The notes: generated by a model from the letters alone, not told the origin. A stretch of DNA of 31,177 nucleotides from JAPLSN01 sp964482955 (GCA_964482955.1 CAYZZW010000039.1:1-31177); one strand, 5' to 3'; shown: positions 17,723 to 26,188, counted from the stretch's first letter. Numbers and translations: made by a program.

Positions 17723-18253
17723 TTACACGAAATCGGCTTCGTCGCGCCCGGCCTCCGGCGTCGCGCGCCGGCAGGATCGCGCGGACACCCGGGCGATCCT
17801 CGAAGTTTCCCAGACGATTCCGTCCGTATCGCCATCTCTCGCGATGTCGAGGACGACGAGGCTCCAGCTCGCGACGCGGATGCGTTCCAACGCGGCGCAG
17901 CCTGCGTCCCGTTCGACGGCTTCCGCTTCGATCACCGCCGGCCCGAGGACGAAGCCCGTGCCGGGCGGAGTCGGCCCTTCGAGCGAAGGGATGCGGGGAA
18001 GCGGGGAGGCGGCGAGGAAGAGCAGTCCGTCGCGGACGACGACCGGCCCGAGCGATATGGGGGAGGCAGACTGGAAGCCGGGAGCGGCCGCCGGACCGTC
18101 GATCCAGGCGATGACGGCGAGTTCTGGTTGGACGAGGAAACCCGGATCCGCCGTTTCACGGAACAGGCGCCGCTTGAGCGAGGCGAGTTCCCGCGCGACG
18201 TTGCCGGGGATCTCGAGCGCCAACGCGCGCGCGGATCGAAAATCGTTTTGCAT
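17723..18253 (-). CDS. Uncharacterised 176-aa protein
   Basis: No recognised family. The protein is soluble-looking, with an N-terminal basic helix (ARELASLKRRLFRET), a hydrophobic strand-rich middle (ELAVIAWIDGP, SLGPVVVRDGLLFLAASPLP) and a second strand region (IRVASWSLVVLDIARDGD), suggesting a small alpha/beta fold. It ends with a charged tail. ATG 18253 is the likeliest start; an in-frame ATG 54 bases further upstream would run into the divergent gene. The ribosome binding site is poor. It is divergent from the gene at 18306, with only 52 bp between them, so the two may share regulation. Strand and reading were accepted because both other strands are less gene-like here. Confidence 0.55.
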   Translation of the reverse strand: MQNDFRSARALALEIPGNVARELASLKRRLFRETADPGFLVQPELAVIAWIDGPAAAPGFQSASPISLGPVVVRDGLLFLAASPLPRIPSLEGPTPPGTGFVLGPAVIEAEAVERDAGCAALERIRVASWSLVVLDIARDGDTDGIVWETSRIARVSARSCRRATPEAGRDEADFV

Positions 18254-18275
18254 GGCGTGGGCTTCATGATACAAT
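18248..18275 (+). promoter_or_regulatory. Putative sigma70-type promoter of the gene at 18306
   Basis: TTGCAT (18248-18253) and TACAAT (18270-18275) with a 16-bp spacer. A start near 18282 gives a leader of about 24 nt with AAGGTGA before ATG 18306. The -35 overlaps the start codon of the divergent gene. Confidence 0.5.
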
Positions 18276-18305
18276 TCGTGTAGATCACGTGTAAAGGTGA
18301 ACGCC

Positions 18306-19070
18306 ATGCGGAAAAAAACCGAAGAACTCGCCCTGCGCCTTTCGAAAGGCGTCGCGGCGTCTGAGCGCATCCAGGCGGTGCTGCTCTGTGAAGCGTCCGA
18401 AAGCGACATCCTCGATCCCTATTTCAGCCTTGTCCTCGACGTCTATTACGACGGGGCGCTGCCGACGGCCGCCGCGCGGAAGGCTTCGTACGGCGCCGTG
18501 GACGCTCTCGAGAGCTCCGACGATCCGGCGAAAGACCGTTTCCTCGCGGACGGTTTGCCGGTACGCGTCGAGTACAAGCGCGTCGACGACGTCAAGGCCT
18601 GGATCCGGCTCGCGAAGGCGGGGAGCGCCGTCGGCCGGGAGATCGGCACCTACGTCTTTTACCGCCTGGCGAACAGCCGCGTCCTGTTCGACCGGAACGC
18701 GTGGATCGAAAGCGCCCGCGGCGACTGCGCGGATTTTCCCGCGGAATTCTGGCGCGCCATGCGCTCGGTCTATCAGCCGAAGATGGAGCACCACCTCGAG
18801 GATCTCGCAGCCGCCACGATGACGAAAGACGGCTTCTTCCGCGCGATCTCGCTCGGCGGATTCCTCCGGAACGCGGCGCTCACGCTCCTCATGATCAATC
18901 GGCGCTTCGAACCGTCGACGCGCGTCATGTCGGAACAGCTCGCCGCGCTCGAGCGTCTCCCCGAAGGCTTCCGGGGCCGTTGGGACACCCTCGTGCGCGA
19001 GAACGGAGGACCCGCCGACCGCGCGGCGGAAGTTGCCCGTCTCCTGGCGGCGGAAATCGTGAAGATGTGA
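18306..19070 (+). CDS. Uncharacterised 254-aa protein, possibly nucleotidyltransferase-like
   Basis: The N-terminal part (IQAVLLCEASESDILDPYFS, then LVLDVYYDG) alternates hydrophobic strands with acidic residues in a way that recalls the nucleotidyltransferase fold (a D-x-D-like pair in a strand, then KDRFLADGLPVRVEYKRVDD). The C-terminal half is helical (LEDLAAATMTKDGFFRAISL and LRNAALTLLMINRRFEPS). The similarity is weak and the active-site G-S motif is not evident, so function is left open. ATG 18306 is preceded by AGGTGA at 18294-18299 and a plausible promoter. Codons 3-4 contain an A7 run. A terminator hairpin follows the stop. Confidence 0.72.
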   Translation: MRKKTEELALRLSKGVAASERIQAVLLCEASESDILDPYFSLVLDVYYDGALPTAAARKASYGAVDALESSDDPAKDRFLADGLPVRVEYKRVDDVKAWIRLAKAGSAVGREIGTYVFYRLANSRVLFDRNAWIESARGDCADFPAEFWRAMRSVYQPKMEHHLEDLAAATMTKDGFFRAISLGGFLRNAALTLLMINRRFEPSTRVMSEQLAALERLPEGFRGRWDTLVRENGGPADRAAEVARLLAAEIVKM

Positions 19071-19073
19071 TCC

Positions 19074-19108
19074 GCGCCGTTCCGTCTTCGGAGCGGCGTC
19101 CGGCTTTT
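19074..19108 (+). terminator. Intrinsic terminator after the gene at 18306
   Basis: GCCGTTCCG (19076-19084) pairs with CGGAGCGGC (19089-19097) around a TCTT loop, with one U-G wobble, and the stem extends to 19074/19099. TTTT follows at 19105-19108. The T-run overlaps the stop codon of the convergent DUF115 gene. Confidence 0.5.
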
Positions 19109-20814
19109 CAGTTTTCGGCGAGGGAGCCGTCGAGGACGCCGATCGACCATCGAAGCGTCTCGGCGATCAGCTCGGACCATGTCGTGATGCCCGCTCCCGA
19201 GGCTCGCTTGACCGCGGACGCGGCCGGAAGGATCGTCATGAGGATGTCGCGCTCGTCGGCGGACAGGGCTCGCTGATACGCGGCGGGATGGCCCGTCGGC
19301 GCCGGTAGGGATGCCAGTCGCCGGCGATAATCCATGAGAAAGCTCCGCGCGTCGCCCGCGCTCCGCCCGGCGACGAACAGCCTGAGCTCCCGCGCGCCTC
19401 GCCGCCTGAAGGTGGCCGCGCGGGGACCGGACGCGCGATCGTCCTCCGCCTGAACGAACGCGATGCCGGAGCCCTGGTCGGGCTCTCCCGTTTCTGTCGA
19501 GCCCGAACCGGGGTCGCCGGTAAATCGCTCGAACGCCGCCCGATACCGCGAAAGCGTGTCGGTTTCGTAGCGGAATTCCCCGTCCGTCGTTTCGACCCGC
19601 CTGAGGCCGCCCGATCGGAGCATGAAATCCTGGAACTGCGACTCGAGCGGCGAGAGCCGGCGGGAACGGCGGTCGAAGTACCCGTAGATATAGGTACCGC
19701 GCGCGTAGCTCTTGCCCCGCGGATACGAAAAATCGGCCCCATACACCCGCACGCGCTCGGCGCCGAGCGTTTCGGCCAGCGACAGCGCCGCGTGGGTCAC
19801 GTTGCCGCCCGACGTGTCGAGCATCGGGAACGGACGCCACCGGTCGGCGATGTAGCGACAAAGCGGGTGGCCGGACGAGAAGAACCGCACGTCGGGCGCG
19901 CGCGTCGCGAGTATGTGGGGCGAGGCGAGGTCGAGGACGAGCGGGATCGATTCGGGCAGTTTCCGGAAGAAGTGGTAATAGCCGATGTGCTGGCAGTCGA
20001 TCGATACGACCGCGTCCGGCGCGATGCCCCGCGCCGCGAGGACCGGCCAGCTCGTGTCGGTCGCGATGAGGAAGACGTCGCTTCCGCGCGAGACGAGTCC
20101 GTCGAGCGCGTCCTCGAGCGTGGGACCCGCGGCGGTGATGACGGCTTCGCGGACGGGCGGCAACGGTTTCGCGGGGCGTCCCGCCTCGGGCAGGTTCCGC
20201 ACGATGTTCAGGAACCAGCGCTTGCCGAAAAACGCCTGGACGCTGTAATCGGCCGACACGTGGGACACCGCGGTCCTGGCCGTTTCGGCCGCGCGTTCGA
20301 ATTCCGTCTGGGCCAGGTCGACGCAGGGCCGGTGCGATACGGCTGAAAAGTCTCCGTGCAGCGCCGGAATGTAGCGCCCTTTCACGGCGTCCGCGAGTTC
20401 GGCTTCGGTCGGATCGACGAGGAGATGGACACGCGGATCCGCGAGCACGGACGCCAGGTCGATCCGCTCGAAGATCGAACGGACTCCCGCGAGGCCGTAT
20501 TCCACCACGACGGCCGCGGCGCAGCGGTCGCCCTTGAGGAAGGCGGAGACGTGATATCCGGCCCCGAGGCCGAAAAACACGATGAAGCCGCGCGCCGTGG
20601 AGGTTTCGGCCGTCCGCTCCGCTTCCTTCACGGGATCGAAACCGGAGTGAAGCCTCCGGCGCTCGCCGTTCCGCTCGAATACGGGGACGGGATGGCCGGT
20701 TCGGGCCTGCTCGATCGAACACGCGGGATCGGGAGCGGCTTCCGCGATCCGCCGGGCGAGCGCCTCGGAATTCTCGGAAAGCGCGAGGAGGTTGCGGTCC
20801 AGGAATCGGATCAC
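19108..20814 (-). CDS. DUF115/Maf-type (6-hydroxymethylpterin pyrophosphokinase MptE-like) protein, copy 1
   Basis: 568 aa. The middle carries the DUF115 core: VITAAGPTLEDALDGL, then FLIATDTSWPVLAARGIAPD and VVSIDCQHIGYYHFF, and later RVRVYGADFSYPRGKSYARG. In Campylobacter, Aeromonas and relatives, Maf proteins with this domain attach nonulosonic-acid sugars to flagellin; archaeal MptE uses the fold for pterin pyrophosphorylation. The N-terminal ~200 residues include a Rossmann-like segment (GFIVFFGLGAGYHVSAFL). GTG 20814 overlaps the preceding gene's TGA (GTGA), so the start is well fixed. It is last in a four-gene operon. A role in glycosylating periplasmic flagellin is plausible but not shown. 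Confidence 0.83.
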   Translation of the reverse strand: MIRFLDRNLLALSENSEALARRIAEAAPDPACSIEQARTGHPVPVFERNGERRRLHSGFDPVKEAERTAETSTARGFIVFFGLGAGYHVSAFLKGDRCAAAVVVEYGLAGVRSIFERIDLASVLADPRVHLLVDPTEAELADAVKGRYIPALHGDFSAVSHRPCVDLAQTEFERAAETARTAVSHVSADYSVQAFFGKRWFLNIVRNLPEAGRPAKPLPPVREAVITAAGPTLEDALDGLVSRGSDVFLIATDTSWPVLAARGIAPDAVVSIDCQHIGYYHFFRKLPESIPLVLDLASPHILATRAPDVRFFSSGHPLCRYIADRWRPFPMLDTSGGNVTHAALSLAETLGAERVRVYGADFSYPRGKSYARGTYIYGYFDRRSRRLSPLESQFQDFMLRSGGLRRVETTDGEFRYETDTLSRYRAAFERFTGDPGSGSTETGEPDQGSGIAFVQAEDDRASGPRAATFRRRGARELRLFVAGRSAGDARSFLMDYRRRLASLPAPTGHPAAYQRALSADERDILMTILPAASAVKRASGAGITTWSELIAETLRWSIGVLDGSLAEN

Positions 20815-22361
20815 GGGGACACTCCGTCGGCGAGGCGACGGGCTCCGTCACGCACGCCGGCCACGGCCTCGTCGAGGTATTCGGCTCCGGTGCCGCCCCG
20901 GGACGTGTCCGCGACGAAGGCCGCCGTGCGCCTGCCGCCGAGGGCTTCGGCGACGGCCAATCCCTCGCGGTCGGACGTGCCATCGTGGGAGCGCGTTTCG
21001 AGCGCCGACAGGGAGCGCGCCAACCATGCCTCGACGACCGCCGTCGCCCGTTCGCGCCGGAGCGGTTCGGGATGGGCGGTTTCGAACGCGAACGCGGGTT
21101 TGTCGCGACCCGCGACACGCAGGGAGCCTGCGAGCGAATCCATGAAGCCGTCTTCGTCCAGATCGCGCATCGACGGTATGGGAACGGCGCCGGACGAGCA
21201 CCTGGTCACGAGCCGTCCGAAGCGAATACCCGACAGCTCGGCGGCGTAGGCGGCGTGAGCGCGGCCAAACCTGAAGCCGCCCGCCCGAATCGGGTACAGC
21301 CCGGTTTCGCGGATCCATACGCTCGAATGCGCGGGCTCGAGCCGCGCGGGGCGAGGGGCGACGAACGGATCGAGAGCGTTCGGTCGCGCGTGCGAAACGA
21401 TGTCGTTCGACGCGAGATCGAGCCCGGTGACGAAGACGCCGGAAACCGACGTCTCGATCGCGACGAGGATGGCGGTCCCGGCGACGGTGCCGGACGGCGG
21501 GCAGGGGAGGCCGCCGTGTCCCAGCACGGATGCGAAATCGCGTTCGTACGGCAAGCCGCCGTCGAGCGTCAGCAGGGGCAGGGCGTTTCCCGAGTCCAAA
21601 GCGGCGGTGAGCGGCGCGACGATTACGGGAGTTACCGCGCGCAGACGGTCGAGATGGCGGGCTCCCCAAAAGCCGGGATCCGTCGTCACGACGAGGTCGG
21701 GGGACACGCCGCGCGCGGCGCAGGCCGCGGCGGCCGAGGACACGCAGACGACGGCGGGTCTGTCGGCGGCCGGCAAGGCGGCTACACAGTCGAGGACGCG
21801 TTCCGAGCTCAGCCCGGCGCAGACGACCAAGGTCGGGCGGTTTCCTCTCGCGGCGAGTCGGGCCGTCCGTTCGACGCGGCAGGCGTTGCGAGCCGCGTTG
21901 GACAGCCACCGGTATCCCCAGTGGCGTATCGTGGCCCGCTCGGACGCCAGGCGGTCGAGCGCCGACTTGACGCCGGACATCGTCTCTGCGTACTCCGTCC
22001 GAAACCGCTCGACACAGGGTTTCCATTCGAGCACGGCGACGCCGCCGTCGAACGAGGCGTCGAGGCGCGTGAACAGGAAGGCGTCGACCCCGATCGGGTC
22101 GTCGGGATAGCGGCGGATGTCCGAACCGGGCCGTTCGAATCCGCGGAACTCGGAGGACAGCTGGAGGGAGGCGACGAGAGTGTCGGGCAAGCGTTTCTTC
22201 AGCGCCTCGCCGAGGTAGTCGAGACCGGCTCCCACCGTGACGATCGCGGACGGATGGCGGTTCCCGAGGGATCGCTCGGCGAAGCGTTCGGCTTCCGCGT
22301 ACGGATCGTAGCGCGAATGGAAGATCGAGCGATGTTCGTCATGTATGGAAGGATCGCTCAT
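20811..22361 (-). CDS. DUF115/Maf-type protein, copy 2 (divergent paralogue)
   Basis: 516 aa. It has the same architecture as its downstream neighbour but is clearly diverged: an N-terminal Rossmann-like segment (SAIVTVGAGLDYLGEALKKR), then LVVCAGLSSERVLDCV in place of the GPTLED loop, VVTTDPGFWGARHLDRL and GVFVTGLDLASNDIVSHARP. The altered loop suggests a different acceptor or donor, or loss of catalysis with a structural role. ATG 22361 was chosen from the residue pattern; the ribosome binding site is weak, and the gene starts 15 bp after the previous stop. The two copies overlap by 4 bp, which implies stoichiometric synthesis. Confidence 0.78.
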   Translation of the reverse strand: MSDPSIHDEHRSIFHSRYDPYAEAERFAERSLGNRHPSAIVTVGAGLDYLGEALKKRLPDTLVASLQLSSEFRGFERPGSDIRRYPDDPIGVDAFLFTRLDASFDGGVAVLEWKPCVERFRTEYAETMSGVKSALDRLASERATIRHWGYRWLSNAARNACRVERTARLAARGNRPTLVVCAGLSSERVLDCVAALPAADRPAVVCVSSAAAACAARGVSPDLVVTTDPGFWGARHLDRLRAVTPVIVAPLTAALDSGNALPLLTLDGGLPYERDFASVLGHGGLPCPPSGTVAGTAILVAIETSVSGVFVTGLDLASNDIVSHARPNALDPFVAPRPARLEPAHSSVWIRETGLYPIRAGGFRFGRAHAAYAAELSGIRFGRLVTRCSSGAVPIPSMRDLDEDGFMDSLAGSLRVAGRDKPAFAFETAHPEPLRRERATAVVEAWLARSLSALETRSHDGTSDREGLAVAEALGGRRTAAFVADTSRGGTGAEYLDEAVAGVRDGARRLADGVSP

Positions 22362-22376
22362 GGTGCGCGTCGGGAT

Positions 22377-23417
22377 TCAAGTCCGGTGGATGTTCGGGTC
22401 CGAGAACGATGAGCCACAAAAACGTTCGAGGTCGCCGCGGCGCGCGGCGTCCTCGACGCCGAGGGAGAAGGATCTGAGGACGATCGGCTTCACGGTGTCG
22501 CGGTAGGCGCGGTCGAAGGCTATGACCATCTGCCTGAGCAGCAGTTCCGGATCGGGCGGGGTTTGCAGGTACATGACGCCGATTCCGCGCGGCGCCTCGG
22601 TCGGAAACACGTCGCCTGAGAACCCGATGATGCGGGAGAAGACCCGGAACGCGTCCGAGAGAAGCACTTCGGCGGGAACGTTCGGAAATTTCCGTTCGGC
22701 GGCGCGGAGCAGGTCGGCGCAGTCCATCTCCACGGCGAGCAAGTGGATCGCCTTGTACCGTTCGGCACGTTCGAGGATCTCGTCCGGGAGGTTGGCGGAG
22801 GGTATGGCGACGATTTCGCGCTCGGACACCGTCATGCGGTGGACGGCATCGAGGAGCGGCGCGGCTTCCTCGGCGATCCGGGCGGCGTCCTTGAAAAGCG
22901 CTCGCGACGCGGATGTCGCCGACAGCATCGCGTAATCCTTGCCCATCCTGAGGAGCGCCACGTCCTCGAGCCGTGCGTAATCGGATGGCGAGAAAAACGG
23001 CCGCAGGTTCGAGAGCTTCTGTCCGGATATGCCGGCGGTCCGGGAGGATCCGAACAGCCCGTCGACGACGCTTTCGGGAAACAGTTGACGTTCGACGCTT
23101 TCGCGATCGAAACCCACGACGGAAATCGCCTCGTAGAGCGCCTTGCTCCGGTCAAGTCGGAGCAACGTGGCGTCGGGGTTCCCCGACGCTTCGCGGAGCG
23201 CGTCGAACAATTCGAAGGGGAAGACGTACGAGGCGGCCGAATTCGAGATCAGCGCGCGAACGGCCCGGAGGCGATCCGAGCCGTCGTCCGCTTCTTTTTT
23301 TTTTGAGACGGATGCCTGATTCGCGCCTGAACGGAGCGAGCTGGCTTTTTCGAACAGGCCCTTGGCCGTTTCGCGCGGCGCCAAGCGGCCGGCTTGCGCC
23401 TTCGTGAACAGTCCCAT
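22377..23417 (-). CDS. Uncharacterised 346-aa protein with an A10 tract near its start
   Basis: No recognised family. A basic N-terminal tail of about 40 residues leads into a mostly helical soluble domain (RAVRALISNSAASYVFPFEL, LSNLRPFFSPSDYARLEDVA, LERAERYKAIHLLAVEMDCA). The segment GFSGDVFPTEAPRGIGVMYL and the last 60 residues look strand-helix mixed. No signal peptide or membrane helix is seen. Codons 38-41 contain ten consecutive A residues (10 T on the plus strand, 23295-23304), encoding SKKKE. A one-base slip would stop translation early. It follows the acidic protein gene after 1 bp and precedes the DUF115 pair by 15 bp, so all four are one operon. Confidence 0.75.
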   Translation of the reverse strand: MGLFTKAQAGRLAPRETAKGLFEKASSLRSGANQASVSKKKEADDGSDRLRAVRALISNSAASYVFPFELFDALREASGNPDATLLRLDRSKALYEAISVVGFDRESVERQLFPESVVDGLFGSSRTAGISGQKLSNLRPFFSPSDYARLEDVALLRMGKDYAMLSATSASRALFKDAARIAEEAAPLLDAVHRMTVSEREIVAIPSANLPDEILERAERYKAIHLLAVEMDCADLLRAAERKFPNVPAEVLLSDAFRVFSRIIGFSGDVFPTEAPRGIGVMYLQTPPDPELLLRQMVIAFDRAYRDTVKPIVLRSFSLGVEDAARRGDLERFCGSSFSDPNIHRT

Positions 23418-23418
23418 G

Positions 23419-25539
23419 TTAGACCAGTCCGAGTTCCTCGAACAGTTTCTTGTACGTTTCGAAGTACTTGGAGTTGGCGAATTCCTCGATCTTGTTTTCG
23501 GGCAGCGATTCGAGCAGGGTGTCGAGATACGACAGCACCGACTTGATCTCGCTGCGGAGCCTGTCGGAGCCGTCCGGGCGCTTCGCCTCTTCGGCGGGAA
23601 CGGCCGGCTCGCGCGTCGGGCGGGCGGGGGCCGCGGTCGGCGCCTTCGGGCTGACGAAGAGTTCGTCCGAGAGATTGAGGGGAAGGTCGTCGGGATGGAG
23701 CGACACCGGTTCGGACGGTTTCCGTTCCGTCTCGGAAGGTTCTTCCTCGAGGGTAAGCTCCTCGATTTCGTCGGTCAGCGTCTCGGGGAACGCCGATTCG
23801 GCGGCGGCGACTTCGGGGAGGGCTTCCTCGTGCAGGACGATTTCCGACGATGCTTCTTCTTCGAGATCGCCCGCATCCAACTCGATGAGCTCTTCGGGTT
23901 CGCCGCCGGAAAGCGAGGGCATGGCGATGTCGCCCGGGCGCTCGAACTCGATTTCGGGCACCGCGTCGCTCACTTCGAGCAGATCCAGATCCTCGGGGGC
24001 TTCGACGTGATCGACGTCGAGGGTCAGATCCTCGGCTTCGCCCACGCCGACGTCCTCCAGATCGAGATTGGAAAGGTCGGGTTCGACGAGGGGAACTTCG
24101 TCGGCGATGTTCAGCTGGAACTCGTCCTTGGCCTTGCGGTCGAGGAACGAAGTGTCTTCGGGAGCGGGCGTGAGCGGCTTGACGCCTTCCTCGACGAGCT
24201 GCGAGAAAACGTCGTCGTCAGCCGCTTTCGGGCTTTTACCGGCCTTGTCGTCAAGGACGATCTCCTCGATCGGCGCTTCGGTGCCGGCCGTCGTCCGGTA
24301 CACTCCGTCTTCGGGGAGGAGGGCTTCGCCGGAAAGACCGGTTTCCGCAAGAAGCGATTCCGAGGGGCTTTCCGCCTCGAGCGTCTCTTCGGTGAAATTG
24401 GCCGTATTGAGAATATTGTCGAGCTCGTCTCCGGTCAGAGCGATGGTTTCGTCTTCTTCCTCGTCGAAGAATCCCGCCGGGGCGGGTTCGGATTCGGATT
24501 CGGCGGACGCGGGCTCCGGCCCGCGCTCCCGGATGGAAGACAGTTCGGATTTCAGCGAAACGAGTTCGCTCTTGATGGTGGAAAGTTCGTTGACGATGGT
24601 GAGGAGCAGCTCCGAGGAAGCGCCGCCCGAGGCGGTTTCTTCGGTCTTGCGGGCGACGGCAGCCGGCTTCGAGCTCGGCGCGGCGCTTCGTGCCTGCGGG
24701 GCGGCGGGGGCTTCGGGCTTCGGGGCTGGAGCCTCCGCGCTTTCCTCGCCTGACGAGGATTCGATATCGCTCAGGATGTCGTCGAACTCGGATACGGTCT
24801 CGTAATCGCCGGAAACCGGCGCTGACGTCTCATGGATGGATCCGGAACCGGTGGGTTCGGGGATGGAATCGTCGAAACTCAGATCGATGTCGATCGGTTC
24901 GAATCCGTCGTTCGCCTCCGTCTTCGTCTGGCGCTCCGGTTCTTCCGAAAGGCCGAAATCCGATAGGTCGACGCTCTCGAGCTCGGAACTTCCCGAAGAA
25001 GAGGTTTCCTCGACATCGCTCATGTCGACTCCGAAATCCGCGGGAGACAGTTCTTCGGAAACGGCGTGCGGCGCGGCTTTCACGTCGGAAACGACGGTGC
25101 GCGGTTTCGCTTCGAGTTTTTCGGCGGTTTCGCCCATGTCGTCGATGTGCAGGTCGATGACGGAATCGTCCTCGATGACGAGATCCGATTGGCGTTCGGG
25201 GGATCCGGATTCGAGATCCTCGACGATCAGGTCGAAATCGTCCGAAAGCGTGGGAGCTTCGGCGGCGGGTTCCGCCACTTCGACGTCGAGCGACGCCGTC
25301 GTTCCCTCGTCGAGGCTGCCGAGGAGTTTTTCCTCCTCCTCCGAGAGGAAGAGGTCGCCTGAGTCCAAGTCTTCGGCTTGGGCCGTTTCTCCGACCGCGT
25401 CGACCGCGTGTTCGGCATCCGGCTCTTCGAAAATGTCCTGCGGCTCGGCCTTCACCCAGATTCCGTAGCGCTCCAACTCCGCGTCGGCGTCGTGGGAGGA
25501 TCCGATATCAGTGAGTGACTTGCTGTGTGCGGTCGCCAT
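23419..25539 (-). CDS. Large acidic, intrinsically disordered protein with short repeated motifs
   Basis: 706 aa, extremely rich in Asp, Glu, Ser and Pro, with few aromatic or basic residues. It carries many variants of a short motif of hydrophobic residues set in acid, such as SDDFDLIVEDLES, VDLSDFGLSEE, IDIDLSFDDS, ADFGVDMSDVEE and LIELDAGDLEEE. A coiled-coil (LTIVNELSTIKSELVSLKSE) lies near the middle. Only the last ~65 residues look folded (RSEIKSVLSYLDTLLESLPE, then EEFANSKYFETYKKLFEELG), probably a helical interaction domain. ATG 25539 has GGAG at 5-nt spacing. It leads the operon with the 346-aa protein and the DUF115 pair, so a scaffold function for them is inferred. Confidence 0.8.
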   Translation of the reverse strand: MATAHSKSLTDIGSSHDADAELERYGIWVKAEPQDIFEEPDAEHAVDAVGETAQAEDLDSGDLFLSEEEEKLLGSLDEGTTASLDVEVAEPAAEAPTLSDDFDLIVEDLESGSPERQSDLVIEDDSVIDLHIDDMGETAEKLEAKPRTVVSDVKAAPHAVSEELSPADFGVDMSDVEETSSSGSSELESVDLSDFGLSEEPERQTKTEANDGFEPIDIDLSFDDSIPEPTGSGSIHETSAPVSGDYETVSEFDDILSDIESSSGEESAEAPAPKPEAPAAPQARSAAPSSKPAAVARKTEETASGGASSELLLTIVNELSTIKSELVSLKSELSSIRERGPEPASAESESEPAPAGFFDEEEDETIALTGDELDNILNTANFTEETLEAESPSESLLAETGLSGEALLPEDGVYRTTAGTEAPIEEIVLDDKAGKSPKAADDDVFSQLVEEGVKPLTPAPEDTSFLDRKAKDEFQLNIADEVPLVEPDLSNLDLEDVGVGEAEDLTLDVDHVEAPEDLDLLEVSDAVPEIEFERPGDIAMPSLSGGEPEELIELDAGDLEEEASSEIVLHEEALPEVAAAESAFPETLTDEIEELTLEEEPSETERKPSEPVSLHPDDLPLNLSDELFVSPKAPTAAPARPTREPAVPAEEAKRPDGSDRLRSEIKSVLSYLDTLLESLPENKIEEFANSKYFETYKKLFEELGLV

Positions 25540-25560
25540 GGCAACTCCGTCGAAGAAAAA

Positions 25561-25613
25561 GGTCGTTATCCGATTATCGGCACTAATCGAAGCGAATGGA
25601 TACCGAAACGACC
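25561..25613. promoter_or_regulatory. Palindromic elements upstream of the acidic-protein operon
   Basis: A perfect 11-bp palindrome CCGATTATCGG (25570-25580) sits within a looser pair of inverted blocks: GGTCGTTATCC (25561-25571) and GGATACCGAAACGACC (25598-25613, with an extra five-base insert). They lie 22-74 bp upstream of the ATG at 25539, where promoter and operator elements are expected. I could not place a convincing -35/-10 pair. Confidence 0.3.
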
Positions 25614-25714
25614 GATTTCAAGTCTAAACCATGAATTTTGCGGTTGTCAATGATCGAGGGCCTCCGATGCGATAAGACTCAAGCGTCGCCGCCGGACTAC
25701 CGTTAATCGGAAGG

Positions 25715-26140
25715 ATGAAAAGAAGTCTGACCGTCGGTCTGTACGCCGGTTTCATGGCGTATTGCGTCCTGTCCCTGCTGTACGGCCCCTCCGGATCGGG
25801 CGCGCTCGCGGATTTGCGCGGACAGACGGCGGAGATGTCGAAGAATATCCGATTGCTCGAACAACGGGCCCAGGAACTCGGCCGGCGGCTCGATTCGGTG
25901 CGGAACGATCCGGAAACCCTCCGGGTCGAAGCCAGATCGCTCGGCTTCGTCGGCCCCGGGGAGGGCTTGATCCATATCGTTCCGGCGCTGGATCGAGGGA
26001 CGCATACCCGGTTCTCGTCCCTCGTCGGCATCGTCGAACCGCGTTCCCTGTCGGACGCGGACATCAAGCGCGTCGCCGCCGGCGTGTGCATCCTCGCCTG
26101 CGTGCTCGTACGTTTCGCCGCACGGGCCAAGCGCCTGTAG
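25715..26140 (+). CDS. FtsB/DivIC-like septum formation initiator protein
   Basis: 141 aa. An N-terminal membrane helix (LTVGLYAGFMAYCVLSLLYG) is followed by a coiled-coil (EMSKNIRLLEQRAQELGRRL) and the DivIC signature ETLRVEARSLGFVGPGEGLI, in which the E-A-R-x-L-G-[FY]-x-x-P-G-E pattern is typical of FtsB/DivIC. These small bitopic proteins help assemble the divisome through FtsL and FtsQ. Unusually, a second hydrophobic helix (AAGVCILACVLVRFAA) closes the protein, which would bring the C-terminus back to the cytoplasm. ATG 25715 follows GGAAGG at very short spacing. An extended -10 (TGCGATAAG, 25668-25676) may drive it. Confidence 0.75.
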   Translation: MKRSLTVGLYAGFMAYCVLSLLYGPSGSGALADLRGQTAEMSKNIRLLEQRAQELGRRLDSVRNDPETLRVEARSLGFVGPGEGLIHIVPALDRGTHTRFSSLVGIVEPRSLSDADIKRVAAGVCILACVLVRFAARAKRL

Positions 26141-26182
26141 CAGGTTGCCGAAAAGCCGCTTTCCGGCCCGACCCGATACCGC

Positions 26183-26188
26183 TATACT
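26183..26188 (+). promoter_or_regulatory. -10 box seven bases before the start codon (possible leaderless transcript)
   Basis: TATACT at 26183-26188 is a near-consensus -10 element, and ATG follows at 26196. Transcription would start at or next to the A of the start codon. The upstream region lacks any Shine-Dalgarno sequence. The -35 (TTTCCG at 26160-26165) is weak. Confidence 0.4.
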
